From Exophiala sp. HKRS030 (lineage: Eukaryota; Ascomycota; Eurotiomycetes; Chaetothyriales; Herpotrichiellaceae), in NCBI GenBank assembly GCA_023897205.1, contig JAHWDD010000001.1:806001-870000 (forward strand): a stretch of DNA of 64,000 nt, given 5' to 3'. The notes beneath the pieces are model-generated. The model ran no database searches. It worked only from the letters and a program-made list of their open reading frames with translations, and was not told where the DNA came from. Position numbers and translations under genes: made by a program. Each line of letters starts with the position of its first letter. The stretch's first letter is position 1. Below, one piece after another: positions 13,090-26,276 of this stretch.

Positions 13090-14320
13090 AGAGCCATATG
13101 TGCTTTCTCCATTGTAATTATACGCTTTGTTTTATGGCACCAAAAAGTCTTGGGGGCGTTTTTAAGCATACAGCAAGGTTCCCTCGTTACAAAAGATAGA
13201 GAGAGGGAGTATTGGAACAATAAAACAAGCGGCGGACTCGGAAAATCCCAATGCGCACACTCAGCGTCACTGCACATATGAGAAAAGGCGTTCAGAGTCG
13301 GGCACAGGGCAGCATTAATGACGGCATGTGGCATCTGTGCAGACATTTTATTATTGATCAACCTGACACAATATTGGCAATGCTACGGAGTACGGAACAT
13401 TGAGTAGGAATAGTACACGTAGCATACTGTAGTTTTATGTCGCTATGTATATATCCTCCAATAAATGGAGGCAACTTCGTGTCATTAAGCGAGTAGATGT
13501 GCGGAAAGGCCGATCGCGTAAATCTGCATGTCGGCTCGGACAGCGTCAGGCCTGGAATCAAGATACTGTTCCTACTGGCGCTGTTCGTTCACCTACAACC
13601 ATTAGACAGCGACTGGCTTCCGCTGAGACCTCTTCGAGTCTAGTTTGAAACCCATCTGTTGTCGATCGAAGCAGCTGGCACAGACGACCAACTGACGGAC
13701 ATTCCGACCAGCTCACCAAGCAATGCTTCATTGGTTCACATATCAGAACGACTGCCTAATAAGCGTGCTTTTCAAGCTCGACTGCTTCGGTTCCACAAGC
13801 ATGGACCTTTGAGTTGGTTCCCTACAATATGTATACCCAAGTTAGTGCCTATGGTGCCTGTACGAGTACCCCGTATGGCAGTCTCGAACCTGCAGCCTCT
13901 CGCTTTTTCTGCCCCGCGCAGGTCCGCCCCCTGTCTAGTGAGGCTTGCACTGCTCGTTTTAGATGGTCCAACAGTCTCATCCATCCCGCTTTTCGTCATC
14001 CTCGCTCCCTTTGTTTCAAACTCCACTTGGCGAGCAGCGAGACTGGGAAAGTGTTGTGGTTGTCGATTGCTGAGTGATTGCCTGTTCTTGTGATTGTACT
14101 GCGTAGGCGCGGTGGCTTGGACCGACTGCTGGCTCGACCCTCAATTGCACTTTTGTCCCGCGATCTCTCGATTCCGCCACAATCCTATTTTCTCGCTCAA
14201 TTTGGGTCTGCACTCACCTGCCGTTTGGATACGTGATCGCATGAGCGCAACCGGTGCTTTGCCATGTACCTAGGCCTGTACGGCAGCCACGACTGAGGAA
14301 GATGCGAATTGGTTGCACCG
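13090..14320. other. Intergenic region with likely 5' leader of the kinase gene
   Basis: About 1.2 kb between a gene end and the next gene start on the same strand. Several frames of 65-144 codons occur (13659-14213) but none has family features. The pyrimidine-rich part near 14130-14220 looks like an untranslated leader or promoter. Nothing else is seen. Confidence 0.35.
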
Positions 14321-15764
14321 ATGAGCACAGCGACGCTTCAGCCGTCGCAGCAACAGCAGCCGCCGCGAGCGGCCTCAGCTCAAGGTCATAGACAGAATTT
14401 GCGACCCAGTAACCCGCAAAATGTCAGAAGTGCCTCACATCCTCACCCTAGTCGCCAGAACGAGAAAGATCTGGCCATCAACCAAGCCGACGCATCGAAA
14501 TCGCGGGGGGTAATGCCTCCGGAGGAAATTTCAAAAGATCCAGAACAGAAACAGTTGGGACAATCATCGAAACATTTGAAGCTCGGTGATTTTGAGTTGA
14601 TGCGGACCCTGGGTATGAAAATTTGTCGCCGCCCGAGTGGTTCTTTATATGAAACTGACAGAGTGTGGTGCAGGAACAGGAACATTTGCTCGTGTTTGGC
14701 TTTGTCGATTTGCGCATCCTCAATCGCCGGATAGGGACAGGGTCTTTGCCCTGAAGGTTCTGAAAAAGGTCGATGTGATCAAACTCAAGCAGGTTGAACA
14801 CGTTCGCAACGAGCGGGATGTTCTTGCTGCCGTCGCAGGGCATCCCTTTATTACCACCTTGATCACATCATTCTCTGATGACACTTCGCTATACATGCTT
14901 CTCGACTATACACCCGGGGGAGAAATATTTTCATATCTTCGGCGAGCACGGCGGTTCCCATTTGCTACCGTTCAATTCTACGCAGCTGAAATCACATTGA
15001 TATTGGCGTATTTGCACGAAGTACAATTCGTCGCATATCGAGATTTGAAGCCGGAGAACATCTTGTTGGATGTAGATGGCCATTTAAAACTCGTTGACTT
15101 CGGCTTCGCCAAATACCTACCGCCAACTACCGATCAAGCATCCCCCAGTACTCCCAACCAGAACCATACCTCAGCGAAACCTGCATCGGAACATCCTGAG
15201 CCACAAGCAAGTGGAGCAGGTGTGACCTACACTCTCTGCGGCACACCGGAATACCTCGCGCCTGAGGTGATCCGCAACACTGGCCACGGTACGGCGGTCG
15301 ACTGGTGGGCGCTCGGAATCTTGGTTTACGAAATGCTTATAGGACAACCGCCATTCTGGGATCAGAATCCTATGCGCATCTACGAACAGATTGTTGCTGG
15401 CCACATACGCTTTCCGACTTCGCACCCATCTCAGCCAGGACACCGTCACAGTCTTCACGTACCCCGGGCAGCTCGCGACTTTATTCTTGCGTTGTGCCAA
15501 ACGGATCCCACGCAACGCTTGGGTCAAATCGCAGGTGGCAGTAAACGTGTAATGGAACATTACTTTTTCGACGGCGTGGATTGGGACGAGATCTACTATA
15601 GGAAGCGAAGAGGTCCGATTATACCGAGAGTCGAATGGGCTGGAGATGCAGGTAATTTCGACGAGTACCCTGATCCTGTTGAAGGCGAGGAGAGTGAAGG
15701 TGGTCGAGGCAGGTATACTGACGAATTACGTGAAGAATGGGAAGAGGCTTTCAAAGATTTCTAG
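14321..15764 (+). CDS. pkaB: cAMP-dependent protein kinase catalytic subunit, PkaB/PkaC2 type
   Basis: Exons 14321..14612 and 14674..15764 give 460 residues; the intron splits the Gly-loop codon and splicing restores 'LGTGTFARVW'. The start is the ATG at 14321; the codon four triplets upstream is TTG. A Gln/Pro/Ser-rich N-tail of about 85 residues precedes an AGC kinase domain. Visible elements: the ATP-binding Lys in 'FALKVLKK', the catalytic loop 'YRDLKPEN', DFG at 239-241, the PKA activation segment 'TYTLCGTPEYLAPEV', and the C-terminal hydrophobic motif 'FKDF' as the last four residues. Between DFG and the activation Thr there is an extra Ser/Pro/His-rich insert of about 30 residues, absent from ordinary PKA. 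The family phosphorylates RRxS/T targets downstream of cAMP. Assignment to the second fungal class (PkaB) is by overall look. Confidence 0.85.
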
Positions 15765-16525
15765 TCTAAATTGGTCTTCGCATTGGGGAGAGCTGGGCGA
15801 TCAAAACTGGGCTTTGGGTTGTGTCAGAGGCGACATACGAACGCGATCTATTCATCATTTTGCCAGTTTTGAGATTTGTGATACCAGGCTATGGGGCATG
15901 AGGATAGCTAGGTATTTGATGACAGGGAAATGTGGAATGGAGAATACCCCCTCGCGAGTCAGAGGTCAGAAATACCGAATACCGTACTGCTTTATGAAGG
16001 TCACTATGTTGGGAATAGATCATTGAACAAAATGAACAGAACAGACAATACTTTGTATTAATGAAATAATAAAATTTGTATATATGACAATGGATCCAAG
16101 ACTTTGCAGATGATGAGTTGTAGACAAATATCTATCTGGCAAGGATACTCTATTCCTTAGATAGACCTAAAGCACTGTCGCATTCTGGCTGCAAGGCTGC
16201 AAGGCAAGGCTGCCCCAAGCATGGCAATCAGGCGATCCATTGGCTGTAGCAGCGGATAAACTACGTAGTTGACAAACGGACGGCATGATCTCCATCATTT
16301 GACGGAGAAGCAGGCAGTATGATTCTTCGCAGCGCAGTTTCACTCGCTATTGCTTTTGTTCTTACACATCATTCCAGCAAGGCTACCGGCAATCGTCCTC
16401 CTGCTGCCTCTCCCTTCTCTGCGGTTTCTCTTTTGCCTGATTGTCTCACCCTTTCGCCTGAGAGAGCACTCGGTATATGATTCCCTCTCTCTCATCGTCC
16501 GCTCCGCCACGACCTCTCAGTTGCG
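15765..16525. other. Intergenic region
   Basis: About 760 bases. The part at 16030-16090 is AT-rich and may include a polyadenylation signal of the kinase gene. 16195-16215 has short direct copies of 'GCAAGGCTG'. 16380-16510 is CT-rich promoter-like DNA of the next gene. No gene was seen. Confidence 0.35.
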
Positions 16526-19215
16526 ATGGCGGCTGCACAACCGACCCAGGACCAAATATCTCAGGTGGTTGCGATCACCCAAGCAGATGATTCAGCTGCC
16601 AAATTTCTGCTCATGGTGAGCACAGCAAAAGATCGGAATACAAAACACCAAACTGAAGCCAAACCCGCAGAAGAGTAATAACGATGTCAACGCAGCCATA
16701 AATGCCTACTTTGAGGATCCGGTAGGCTCTCTGAAGGAGCCAGTGAGTTCTCTGTGCGGCGCAAAACTATGACAATACTGAGGGTAAACAGCCGCCTACG
16801 AATCAATGGCAAGCGCAGGATAATATTCCCTGTATGTTATTGGTGGTAACGGAGATGTACCTTGGAAACTGATGTTGACATGAGCTTTCCGCATAGTTGC
16901 CGACGATTCCAGCATGGGAGGAGTGCCTGCTTTGTCTCGTCCACCCTCACGGGTCGATGGCAACAGACCATTCGTCGACCTGTCAGCAGATCACGCCGCA
17001 GGTACACTTTCTGATCGTTTGTATCATGTCTACCATTACTAACACAGTTGTAGCTAATTCGAAAGATGCAAAGACTTTGAGAGAGCAGGAGGAGATGAAC
17101 GACCCAGAAATCCAACGTGCAATGGCCGAATCCCTACGTCAAAACGTACCTGCACAGGAAAATGGGATTACTGGCACAGGAGCACATTTTGGACCGGCAA
17201 ACAGAGACTATTATGATCCTTCGAACTGGGCCCTCACCACATTTTCTACGGCGCGAGAAATCATCGATCATCCTCCTCCCTCGAAGCGACGGCGTATTGA
17301 TGATCAGCCAGCCTTTCTACGCGGATCCAAAGAAACGGATTACCTCGGCCCGCTCTTGACCATCTACCACAGCATTCCCCTGGCTCGTGAAGCTTTGCTG
17401 ATGCCGGGTCTCAAAATACATGCTTATGGTCACGACAGTAGTTGGTGGTCAGGCACAAATGATGAGAATTCGAAATCCTTGTCCACAGATAACACTCTAC
17501 GCGTTGATCGAGACGAATGCAATGTACTTGCTGAGATTCAGTGCTTGATGGCATTCCTCGACAAAACAAACCGTGCTTATGGTAGCGTCGATGCGCTGGC
17601 TGATCTTCACCGTGTTCGGAACAACAACGATCCTTCTTCATTTGTCCGGGTGATGCAAGCATGGAGCTCTGCGGCTCTGCATCAGGATCCCAGCGAACAA
17701 CTGACACAGGCCTTCACCTCTTCTGCTGTGAAGGAAAATGGTCCGGAGAGCGATCGACAGCAGGAGGAGATGGTCTGCGTGGAACCTTATATCAACCCCT
17801 CACTGGGTCAAACCCTTGTGGACGTGCTGGATAACACCGTCTGGGATGACGAGAGAGGAAATATTGACGATGTCTGGATTGATCATGCGGCCGAGGTTTT
17901 CACAATCCGCGTTCGCGATCCCAATACTAGCAAAACTGCAATGAACCTGCATCTGGATCCTGTATGGTATCCGGATCGCTATATGCAAGAATGCAGGGAG
18001 GCAAGCATGCGAATGAGACAAGAATTGCGAAAGATTCACTGGGAAGTTGAGCAATGCACAGCAATTCAAAAGCGCTGTGACGTGTTGAGGCTGCCGGACA
18101 ACAGGGAACTAATGGTTCGAGACGTCCTCGGTTCGGCTAGTAAGGCGTCCCTAGGTGTGACTGGGAAGAAGTCGACCTCGGCAGATGCACTATATGGTGG
18201 TCAGGACAACATGAATATGAACGAGGATGCTGTGAGTTCTAGTGAGGTTGAGGGAGTCCGCTCAGAACTGCAAAGCATCCTTCAGCGCATCCAGCAGAAA
18301 TTGCAACAACTAGAGTCGAGAAAACAACAACTTCGATTCACGATGCGCCAGACAGCGTCCCATCTCACTTGGCCAACTTCAGAAAGTCCAGATCTCCCGT
18401 GCCGGAAATACACCTTGCAAGGGATATCGACGATGCCCAACATCACTTATGTCCGCAGACCAAACCAAGACTTGTTACGACTAGACGACGAGGAAGGTTC
18501 AAATGAGGACCTGGAGAGCCAATGGTGGAAGATGGCCTGGCTGGAGGAGGAGAGCGGTGCGGTGCCGCCAGCACCAGTCATTGGGCCTGTGACTCAAGAG
18601 CGAGCCCAGACCGGTCGAGCCACTGCCACTGGGGACACTTCAGTGGAAAGCGAACAGTCGAGACAATACACTGTATCCAAAGTAAGCGAAAAGGAGGTGC
18701 TTGAAGCGGCGAAGAGTACACATCAATCCATACTGCTGGTTTATGCCAACGATAACGCCATGAAGTTCAAAGGCAGTGAATTGAGCCTGCCTCTTCGACA
18801 CTTTGTGGATCGTGACAACCAGGCCTTTGCCGAGGAACTACGAGAGGAGGAGGGCATACTGACTGACGACTCTGGCGAGGGGGAGGTCGAAACGGAGTTT
18901 GAGGATGTGCCTCTGATTGATCAGACAGGGTCGAGCAGTTCCGTGCGTGAGTTTACGCCAATGTCAACCTCAAGTCCTGGGATTCGTGACGATGACGGAC
19001 AGCCTTCGCCTAAGCGAGCAAGAGAAGGCAACAATGGTTTCCACCCCGAATTGCCACCACCGTACGAAGAGACCCCGGGCAGGCAGGAAATGCAGGAACG
19101 AAAGGTGAACAAGATTGGCTTCCACGCGGAACAAATGCTGCAGAAATATGGGGGTGACGGCGATAAGGAAGCCGATCCAGATGAAGACCCGATGCATATT
19201 GAGCATTCGGGATAG
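16526..19215 (+). CDS. UBA-like / UIM ubiquitin-binding protein
   Basis: Exons: 16526..16615, 16671..16742, 16792..16831, 16897..17001 and 17048..19215, giving 824 residues; phases agree at all four junctions. The N-terminus 'ITQADDSAAKFLLMKSNNDV NAAINAYFEDP' is a UBA-like helix bundle split by the first intron. A ubiquitin-interacting motif follows near residues 120-135 ('DPEIQRAMAESL'). A basic 'PPSKRRRIDD' patch could be a nuclear signal. The middle (about 180-420) is ordered, and a coiled coil of about 45 residues follows ('LQSILQRIQQKLQQLESRKQ'). The C-terminus is acidic and disordered. The front end resembles the UBA-UIM arrangement of USP25/28, but no Cys-box or His-box of a ubiquitin protease is seen. 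It is likely a ubiquitin adaptor; the specific role is unknown. Confidence 0.82.
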
Positions 19216-22200
19216 AAGCTGTTAGGGACAGTGAGTTACCCAGATTGCGGAGGGCTCCACGGATTTTCCAGCTGGGCATTACACGGCGACGTCTCGAGGG
19301 TTACACGACATACTGCTGTGCCCAAAAGATTCCCAAAAGCGTGAGGATAACAGGCAGGCAATGGACAGCCGAATTGAGCCATCCTTCCCCCGCAACAACT
19401 GCTCTCCAGAACATACGGATTGTATATGATTCGAAGTGAGGCTGGTACTAGCTCGACCTGCTGGGTTGTCAGAAGGCACCCTGTGCGAGTATTGGCCACA
19501 CCCGGAAGTGGGTAACGACTTGTTCACACGAGCTCTGTTCGGTCAAAATACGTGGTTGAATGTGGGCAAACGGCTAATGGGAGGAAGGATTCAGAATGAC
19601 CAGAAGAGTCACCGAGTACCTATTCTGTGGTTGCCGGGGTGGGAGCTCAGCTTGCTTGAATGGAAAATGGACGCTGCCAATAGTTCTCAACCAGACTCGA
19701 TTCCTCTAGGACACCAATGCACTGGCTGATTCGACTACAAATATGCAAATACTATACAGCGTCACTTGACGTGTCCTTAGAGAGAGTGAAGTGCTGACCA
19801 GACAAGTAGTTTGGTTCGCCAGGCGCCCCCACGAGCTAAGAGGCCAATGGGCACTGATCCCAAGTCGAAGGCTTGCAGTAGAAGGCTTTAGCCAAGGGCT
19901 TACGACGGAACTGCAGGTGTTATTGCCGGCAACCTATCAACAGGACAATTGCCGTCCAACACGAGCATTTCAGGAAAGAGGGGAGGCACCACACCATTAA
20001 CCTGAGGTCTCGCGAAGTACGGAGGAGGCAAGTGACGGACTTCTGGAAAACCCGGCGGTGAGGTTTCGCGAAATCGAGGAGCAGCCCACGGTTCTTGCTT
20101 GCATTGTCGATCTTTATACGGAGTACCAGGGAGCTGGGAATAATGTCGCCATCATGTCCTGTCCTGTACAGTATGTACGAGGACCGATAGAAACCCCACT
20201 GTAGCACTCCTCAAACTCTTTCCATTTGTTCAGGCACGCACTACGGCAAGGGTTGAAGAAGTAATCCGTCTTCCAGATAGTGGGCAACACACCCTGGGGC
20301 CCCCAATCGGGCACCAAGTGCATTATCCTTGCACAGCACTGCATCAGAAACAAGGGCCTAACTACTCCGTACAGGGGGCCGTTTTAAGGCGGTGCTTTTG
20401 TTGTACAATGAGGATGCAGAGACGACTATAGCACGGTTGAGGCACAGGAAAAGTTGTTCCCACCCGCAGGCGTGCGGTATGTGCAGTATCAGTGCAGGAT
20501 GCAGCCTACTAGTAGTTTGAAGCCTCCACGAGTACGGAGTACGGAGTACTATGGACAAGATTACTATAACTGGCTACAGGTACTCGGTATGCACGTCTGA
20601 GTATCCATACAGTCGCTTAGCTCGTCCATCATGAAGGGCCAACTACAGACAAGAACAGGGACTCTGTGCTGCCTACTCCGTACAGAGCATGGGTTTCTAA
20701 AGGCTGATTGCAGGTCGTGGCTATCAGAGTGTGATGAGGGTAGGCGATAGTGCACGGCCTGAGGGGGGCCACTAGCTGCTGAAGGTACCTCAAGCGTCCG
20801 CCAATTGTCCAGGCTAGTGCCGGCACACTGTGCGCACGGAGCCCAGGGTGGAATGCTAGAGGATGGAGACCGGGGGGTGGTTCTGTGGCGTGAAAGCCCT
20901 ATGTATGCCGGCAAAACAAGGACAGACCGTTGTCGAGGCAGGCCTAGTGAAGCCTTTGGGAGACTAAGGAAATGCCTAGTGAGCCCACTATCTAGCTCGT
21001 GTCCGGGAGTAGACATGGTAAGGAGTAGGTCCAGTAGAGAACAAAGGTCCTTTTTCAGGCCACTCGGTCATGCATGCTGAAACTGCACGGGATACGTTGG
21101 TTTTAACGAGGTCTCCAGCTACTTCTCGAGAGGGGGGGGTCTCCAGAACGCAACTTGTGATCGTGTACCATATATTGTCGACCCTCCATCTCCAAAACCA
21201 TTACTCCGTACTCGGTACAGTTGGATAGAGCAGTGACGAGTGGCTGTTGGGCTGAACAGGGGTGAGGGGTGCTGAAAGAGGTTTAATTGTTTCTGCACTC
21301 CGTTGCTGTAGCCGACTGAGACGGCAAGAAGCATAAGGCGGCAGGTGAAGAAGGTGAGAGGTGGTAATGGGGGTGAAGATACTCCGTAGAGGAGGTGTGT
21401 ATGTCTCTCTCTCCCGCTCTCGCCATTATTTACAACTAGGCATGGCCTCTACGACTACGCCCTTACCCTCCTCATCGCTTCTACGGTGTGTTACCTATCC
21501 ACCCAACATGTATTGTATGGAGTCAATAGTAAAGAATGTGTATGCCTTTCTACCAACCAGTACACCATAAAATCCCAGACAGCTGCCAATAACGTCGAGT
21601 CTTCTGTCTTCTGACTATCTTGACAGAAGACAGAAATTTAAAAGGCGTGATGCATTCTAGAAAGGCAGTCGGTAGTTAGGAGTGTCTCTATTTGGTCGAG
21701 AACCCAGGGAGTAAGTATACTTTATCCTCCTGAAAAGCCTAGGGTAGTTGTACCGAGTAATACAGTAACTGTTCCCATGTCGCCATTCGGCATCCATGAT
21801 ACCAAGGTGAGTACTCGCACGGGAAGTACAGAGAATCCTTGACCTTCCCATCTTACTTCGAATACGACTTATCACCACCACCACCACCAAACCATGACCG
21901 CTGCTAAACATCCCTACCATATTAGCACCAACCACCTACAAAACCACTCCCTCCCTCGCTCTTGCAGGAGCTTCCCGCACCCAGGGCTCGATCATCCACA
22001 TCATGCTGGCCATGCCGAGTGCGGCGGTCTGATCTGGCAAAAGGACTCTCTGTCCTGGGTGTGATCTTCGCAAACGATCGCCTCCTCATTCAAGCCGAAA
22101 TGATTGTCTGGCCCATGTGTAAGCAATGGTGTATCCACTGATCAACCTCCGCGTTTATCTCTGCGTCCTGTGTGACTCGAGGGATACAGGCCAATATCAG

Positions 22201-23234
22201 GTCCGAACCCCTCTACCGGCTACCAACAGTCTTTCTGACATGCAGCCTATTTAGCCCTGGCCGCCCGACTCTCTCCACCATCCGGTGGCCGCGCGATCGC
22301 GATTTGCAAGGAGACCTGCTCCATGCCTGCTCGGGCCCCTTCTTCAAGCCACCGCAGCGCCGGATTGGCACGATTGCTCATCCTGGCGAATTGCCAAACA
22401 CGGGCCTGTTCAGGCTTATCGTTTCTATCGACTGGGCCACTCGACGCCCGCCAGAATATTCCCCGTCCCCCAGCACCGCTGCTGCGCAATAATGATTCCC
22501 ACCTCTTGCGACCTTCGACTTCCTTCAGCCTCTGTCTCCCTGCTCGCTCTCCTTTTACGCTCGCTGTTCCTTGGGCTGGCTTGCCCCCCTACTCTCCCGT
22601 ATCTGCCTCCCTCCATCCATCTTCGGAATCTTACTCTTTTCACACACACACACCTCTCTGTGATCTGTCTAATTTCGAGCAAGTCACCGTTACGCTCACG
22701 CGACGGCCCCCCCCCAAGACACCGTGGTGATCTGTCTGACACCCGATAATTCCTTTGTCGCGTCTTCCCATTGGCGACCCAGACCTCTGACTTGAAATCG
22801 CGTGTGGAGCCCGCTATCAGTGACTGGTGTCGCTTTTCAGGTACCGCGGCCTCGATTGTGTTGGAATGAGAACGTCCTCCCCATCCCGACAAAAGTCATC
22901 AACCACCATCAGAGCGCCGCTGCACTCGATCACCATCGCGCCCGACAGCGTCGTGGACGACAGGTCGCAAAACACGACCGCATCAGCAAACAACGACGAA
23001 TGCGTAATATGATTGCGTGTGGTTCGACCTCGTGTACGTTGAAACCGCCATTTCGAGCGCCTTGAACGGTGTCTGTCACAAAGTTCTTTTCCTACGCCAC
23101 CTTGTTCGGGCAGCAACGAGCCTCATCGCTTTGTGAAACTTCACCGCGAGCACCAAAAAACTCCCATCTGGTCCCGTCCGCGTCTGGACTCGTGATAAGC
23201 GAAATCAGTTTCGGTTGTTTCTTGCACTTTAGAT
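19216..23234. other. 4-kb gene-free region upstream of whi3
   Basis: No frame here has recognisable protein content. Copies of TACTCCGTAC or its reverse complement occur at 20117, 20363, 20532 (a head-to-tail double), 20674, 21202 and 21380. The last kilobase (22200-23234) is strongly pyrimidine-rich with a short (CA) run near 22650, and probably includes promoter and a long 5' leader of the WHI3-like gene. The rest could hold untranslated RNA or decayed DNA. No transposase, LTR or terminal repeat was recognised. Confidence 0.45.
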
Positions 23235-24791
23235 ATGAGCGCAATCGCTTATAGCCCTCCGGAGAACCGGCTGCATCCAACACTGTCCGATCCGTATAAC
23301 ATGCCGGTCCATCCTGCTGGTTTGGATGCTGCGTCGTCCGAACGACGCATGTCGACGGCCAACGAAGGCCTCATGGCGCTCCCGACGGTCATGTTGCGCC
23401 GTCTGCCCAAGAATACGACTCCCGAGGCTGTACGAACCATGTTACTGTTTGCGAAAGACCTCCAGGACGCAGAAATCGTCCCCAATGAATACGAAGAGGA
23501 CGCTGGGTTCGCCACTGGAATCGCGCGGTTCGGTTCCATGACTGGTGCGTCCGAGGCGCAAGCCATGTTGGACGGTAAAGCCAACACCGCCGGGCAGGCG
23601 AAAATGATTGTCAACGTCATTTCAAACCACTCCATCGCATCCATGGTTCGACGAAATACTATGGACCCCATGGCGAGTCGCAAGATCGCACAGTCCAGAT
23701 CACCACCACTCGCTAATTCTCAGAGGCCTTCGAGGTTCAACGGCACATTCCAGTCGCTGGATAAGTCATCTCCACCACCGGTTGGTTCGCCACCAGATTA
23801 CTCCTCCGCCGATGCCGGACCGGCAATGCATACCATATTCTCTCCTCAGTCACCAATCGCCAACATGGTCACCGAACGTTCTCGGGTCAGTGGGAAGAGA
23901 TTCATTGACGAAGATGGAGGAGATGACGATACTGGAGAATTGCTCAAAGACCCCTTGGCCTACATCAACAATTCGTCCGCAGTGAATGCAGGACGAACTT
24001 CCACGAACCACCGGATTCCCACTGCTGCATTTCAGTCATTGTCCCTCAATACCAATATGAGCGGCACATCAAACAGCTTTGCGTCACCTCGGTCGGCTGC
24101 GCAAAGCCGAACACCACATTCGCAGTTCTCTCCAGGGATCAGCTCCAATGGTTCGTATGGATCGTCGGGTCAACCCTACCTACGGCACAATTACCCACCG
24201 GTCAATCCAGCCGATCAGAACCCCCCGTGCAACACGCTGTATGTGGGCAATTTGCCGATCGACACTTCAGAAGACGAGCTGAAGGCCATGTTTTCAAAGC
24301 AGAGGGGTTACAAGAGACTATGCTTTCGGACCAAACAGAACGGCCCCATGTGCTTTGTCGAATTTGAGGATATCTCATTCGCCACCAAGGCGCTGAATGA
24401 GTTGTATGGCGCTCAACTGCACAACAGTGTCAAGGGCGGTATCCGACTCAGTTTCTCCAAGAATCCGTTGGGTGTACGTTCAGGACAACCCGGAAGCTCA
24501 AACCCAGCGACACCGCTCAGTGCGACAGGGCCTCCCAATCTCGGCGTCTTCAGCAGTCTCGCTCCTGGCAGCTTCACGACTGCAAATGGCCCACCGCCGG
24601 GACTATCTGCACCCCCCGGCTTGAACATGACCCCGCCAGGTGTCAATGGGACTTTACCGCCCGCCTATGTGAACCAGGGATTTCCTGCGGGAGCAGGAGC
24701 GCAACCCAATATGCGGGCACTGGGAATGAATAACAGTCCGGCGAACCAAAACATGGGTGGCATGTACCCTGATTATATGCTAGGACGCTAA
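23235..24791 (+). CDS. whi3: Whi3-like RNA-binding protein (RRM)
   Basis: A single exon of 518 residues. A degenerate RRM-like domain sits near residues 50-130 ('[20 protein letters not shown]'). A canonical C-terminal RRM lies near 330-412, with RNP2 'TLYVGNLPI' and RNP1-like 'NGPMCFVEF'. Between them and after them the chain is Ser/Pro/Asn-rich and disordered; the tail has Pro-Gly repeats ('[16 protein letters not shown]'). This layout matches the Whi3 group, which binds cyclin and other mRNAs, forms condensates and controls cell size and morphogenesis. Function is family knowledge. A long, pyrimidine-rich upstream region suggests a long 5' UTR. The next in-frame Met (residue 23) is a possible but less likely start. 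Confidence 0.88.
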   Translation: MSAIAYSPPENRLHPTLSDPYNMPVHPAGLDAASSERRMSTANEGLMALPTVMLRRLPKNTTPEAVRTMLLFAKDLQDAEIVPNEYEEDAGFATGIARFGSMTGASEAQAMLDGKANTAGQAKMIVNVISNHSIASMVRRNTMDPMASRKIAQSRSPPLANSQRPSRFNGTFQSLDKSSPPPVGSPPDYSSADAGPAMHTIFSPQSPIANMVTERSRVSGKRFIDEDGGDDDTGELLKDPLAYINNSSAVNAGRTSTNHRIPTAAFQSLSLNTNMSGTSNSFASPRSAAQSRTPHSQFSPGISSNGSYGSSGQPYLRHNYPPVNPADQNPPCNTLYVGNLPIDTSEDELKAMFSKQRGYKRLCFRTKQNGPMCFVEFEDISFATKALNELYGAQLHNSVKGGIRLSFSKNPLGVRSGQPGSSNPATPLSATGPPNLGVFSSLAPGSFTTANGPPPGLSAPPGLNMTPPGVNGTLPPAYVNQGFPAGAGAQPNMRALGMNNSPANQNMGGMYPDYMLGR

Positions 24792-26276
24792 ATGGGCACG
24801 TTACGAACGAAGAAGAGCGCGGGCTCGATCTGTATCATGACAGGCATGGAGGCAAGTTGTTGGATGTGCATCTATCACAAGGATTGAGGATATCCGCGTG
24901 ATGACGGGCGATGGCATCATATTTGTTGCTAGACTGGACTTTCAAGCGACCAGAAGAACTTGGCGTTGCGGTGATGTGGGTTTCGATTGGATTTTGTCCT
25001 TCCTTTTTTCTTTTCGTTTTGACTTTCAATCACGAGATTCCCCCTTTCAGCGGACAGCAAGCAAAGTCAGGTGGGCAAGCAGGCAAGCGACATGGCGTTT
25101 CATATCACTATCACGCAGCCAGCAGTTGACAGGGCTGCAATGGGAAAGCATGAATACAGGATGGGACGCTCACCAAGGCACAGTCATTATCGAAGGGTTC
25201 TACAGGCATCAATGTTGTTTTTGTTGTGACATTTCGGGGGGGGAGTGGTGGTGCACGGGGCACACACACGGAGTATATACCTAGGTATACACACCATCTG
25301 CTGGTAGTACTGGATGACATGCATTTTGTGGTTAGGTATATATATGACATGGATTTGCAAGCAAGGATCAAATTGACATGTGATGGGAAACGCAAGGCTC
25401 AGGATTAGAGAATTCAAATGGCACCGGCGTTTTACTCCGTACTATACTCCGCATTATACAGGATGATTTACGACCTGACTACTCCGTAGCGTTAGGTACA
25501 GTAGGGTTGGTACGGAGTATGAGAGGTGGCATGCCAACGACCAGGCATTCTCTTGGGAGCAAAATATGAGTGATACTCCGTACAGTGGCCAGGGATCCCT
25601 CGTGCTTACGGAGCACTGGTGGAAACACGGATACTGTTTCACCCATGATCCTGGCATACAAAGGCTGGTTGTTATCGTGCTGCAAGCGAGCCTAGAGATC
25701 CCTGGAAGTGGGAGGCCTGTTCACATCAGCCCAAAGGCTTATTACCTACCCAGGCTTGAAGGAACACCCTGTCTGTAGAGCTCATTCGCAAGGATGGGAA
25801 TTAGCATCGGGCATCAACCAATCTCGCTTCGAGGTTTTTGTATCATTTTCAAAAGTCTGCAACAATAATGCTGGCGACCTTTTTTTGGCGACCTTGTATG
25901 CGAGTTTGTACGAATAGAATTAATTTGTGAATCAGGTTCTGGCTGGCTGGCGGGCTGAGCTTTGCTGAGATTATTGTTTTCTCATGTTTGACTTTCCTTG
26001 TGTCCTTCGTGTTGTCTGCAACTGCCTTAGTTCGAGGGGGATATTGAGTACTAGTGAATTCGGATTCGCATCGCCTCCATATTCCCTACAGAGTACTTCC
26101 GTACTGTACGGAGTACAAGCACACACCATCTTCGCATTTTATGTACGTGAACTTTTGAACGCTCCCCAATCTTCCCAAGCTCGCCTACGCCTAAAGTATG
26201 GAGTTCTGTGCCAAACGACACGTATAGAGAGTACTGTTTCAAATGGTGGTGTCTACCTCGAGACATCAATTTGGCG
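24792..26276. other. Intergenic region with clustered TACTCCGTA words
   Basis: About 1.5 kb between two plus-strand genes. TACTCCGT or its complement recurs at 25433, 25480, 25511, 25574 and 26106, the densest group in the window. A G8 run lies near 25237. Short frames have no family content. The promoter and leader of the response-regulator gene are expected in the last few hundred bases. Confidence 0.4.

Noticed and set aside
14309..14320. Kinase start four codons earlier
   Set aside because: That codon is TTG; the first ATG in frame is at 14321.
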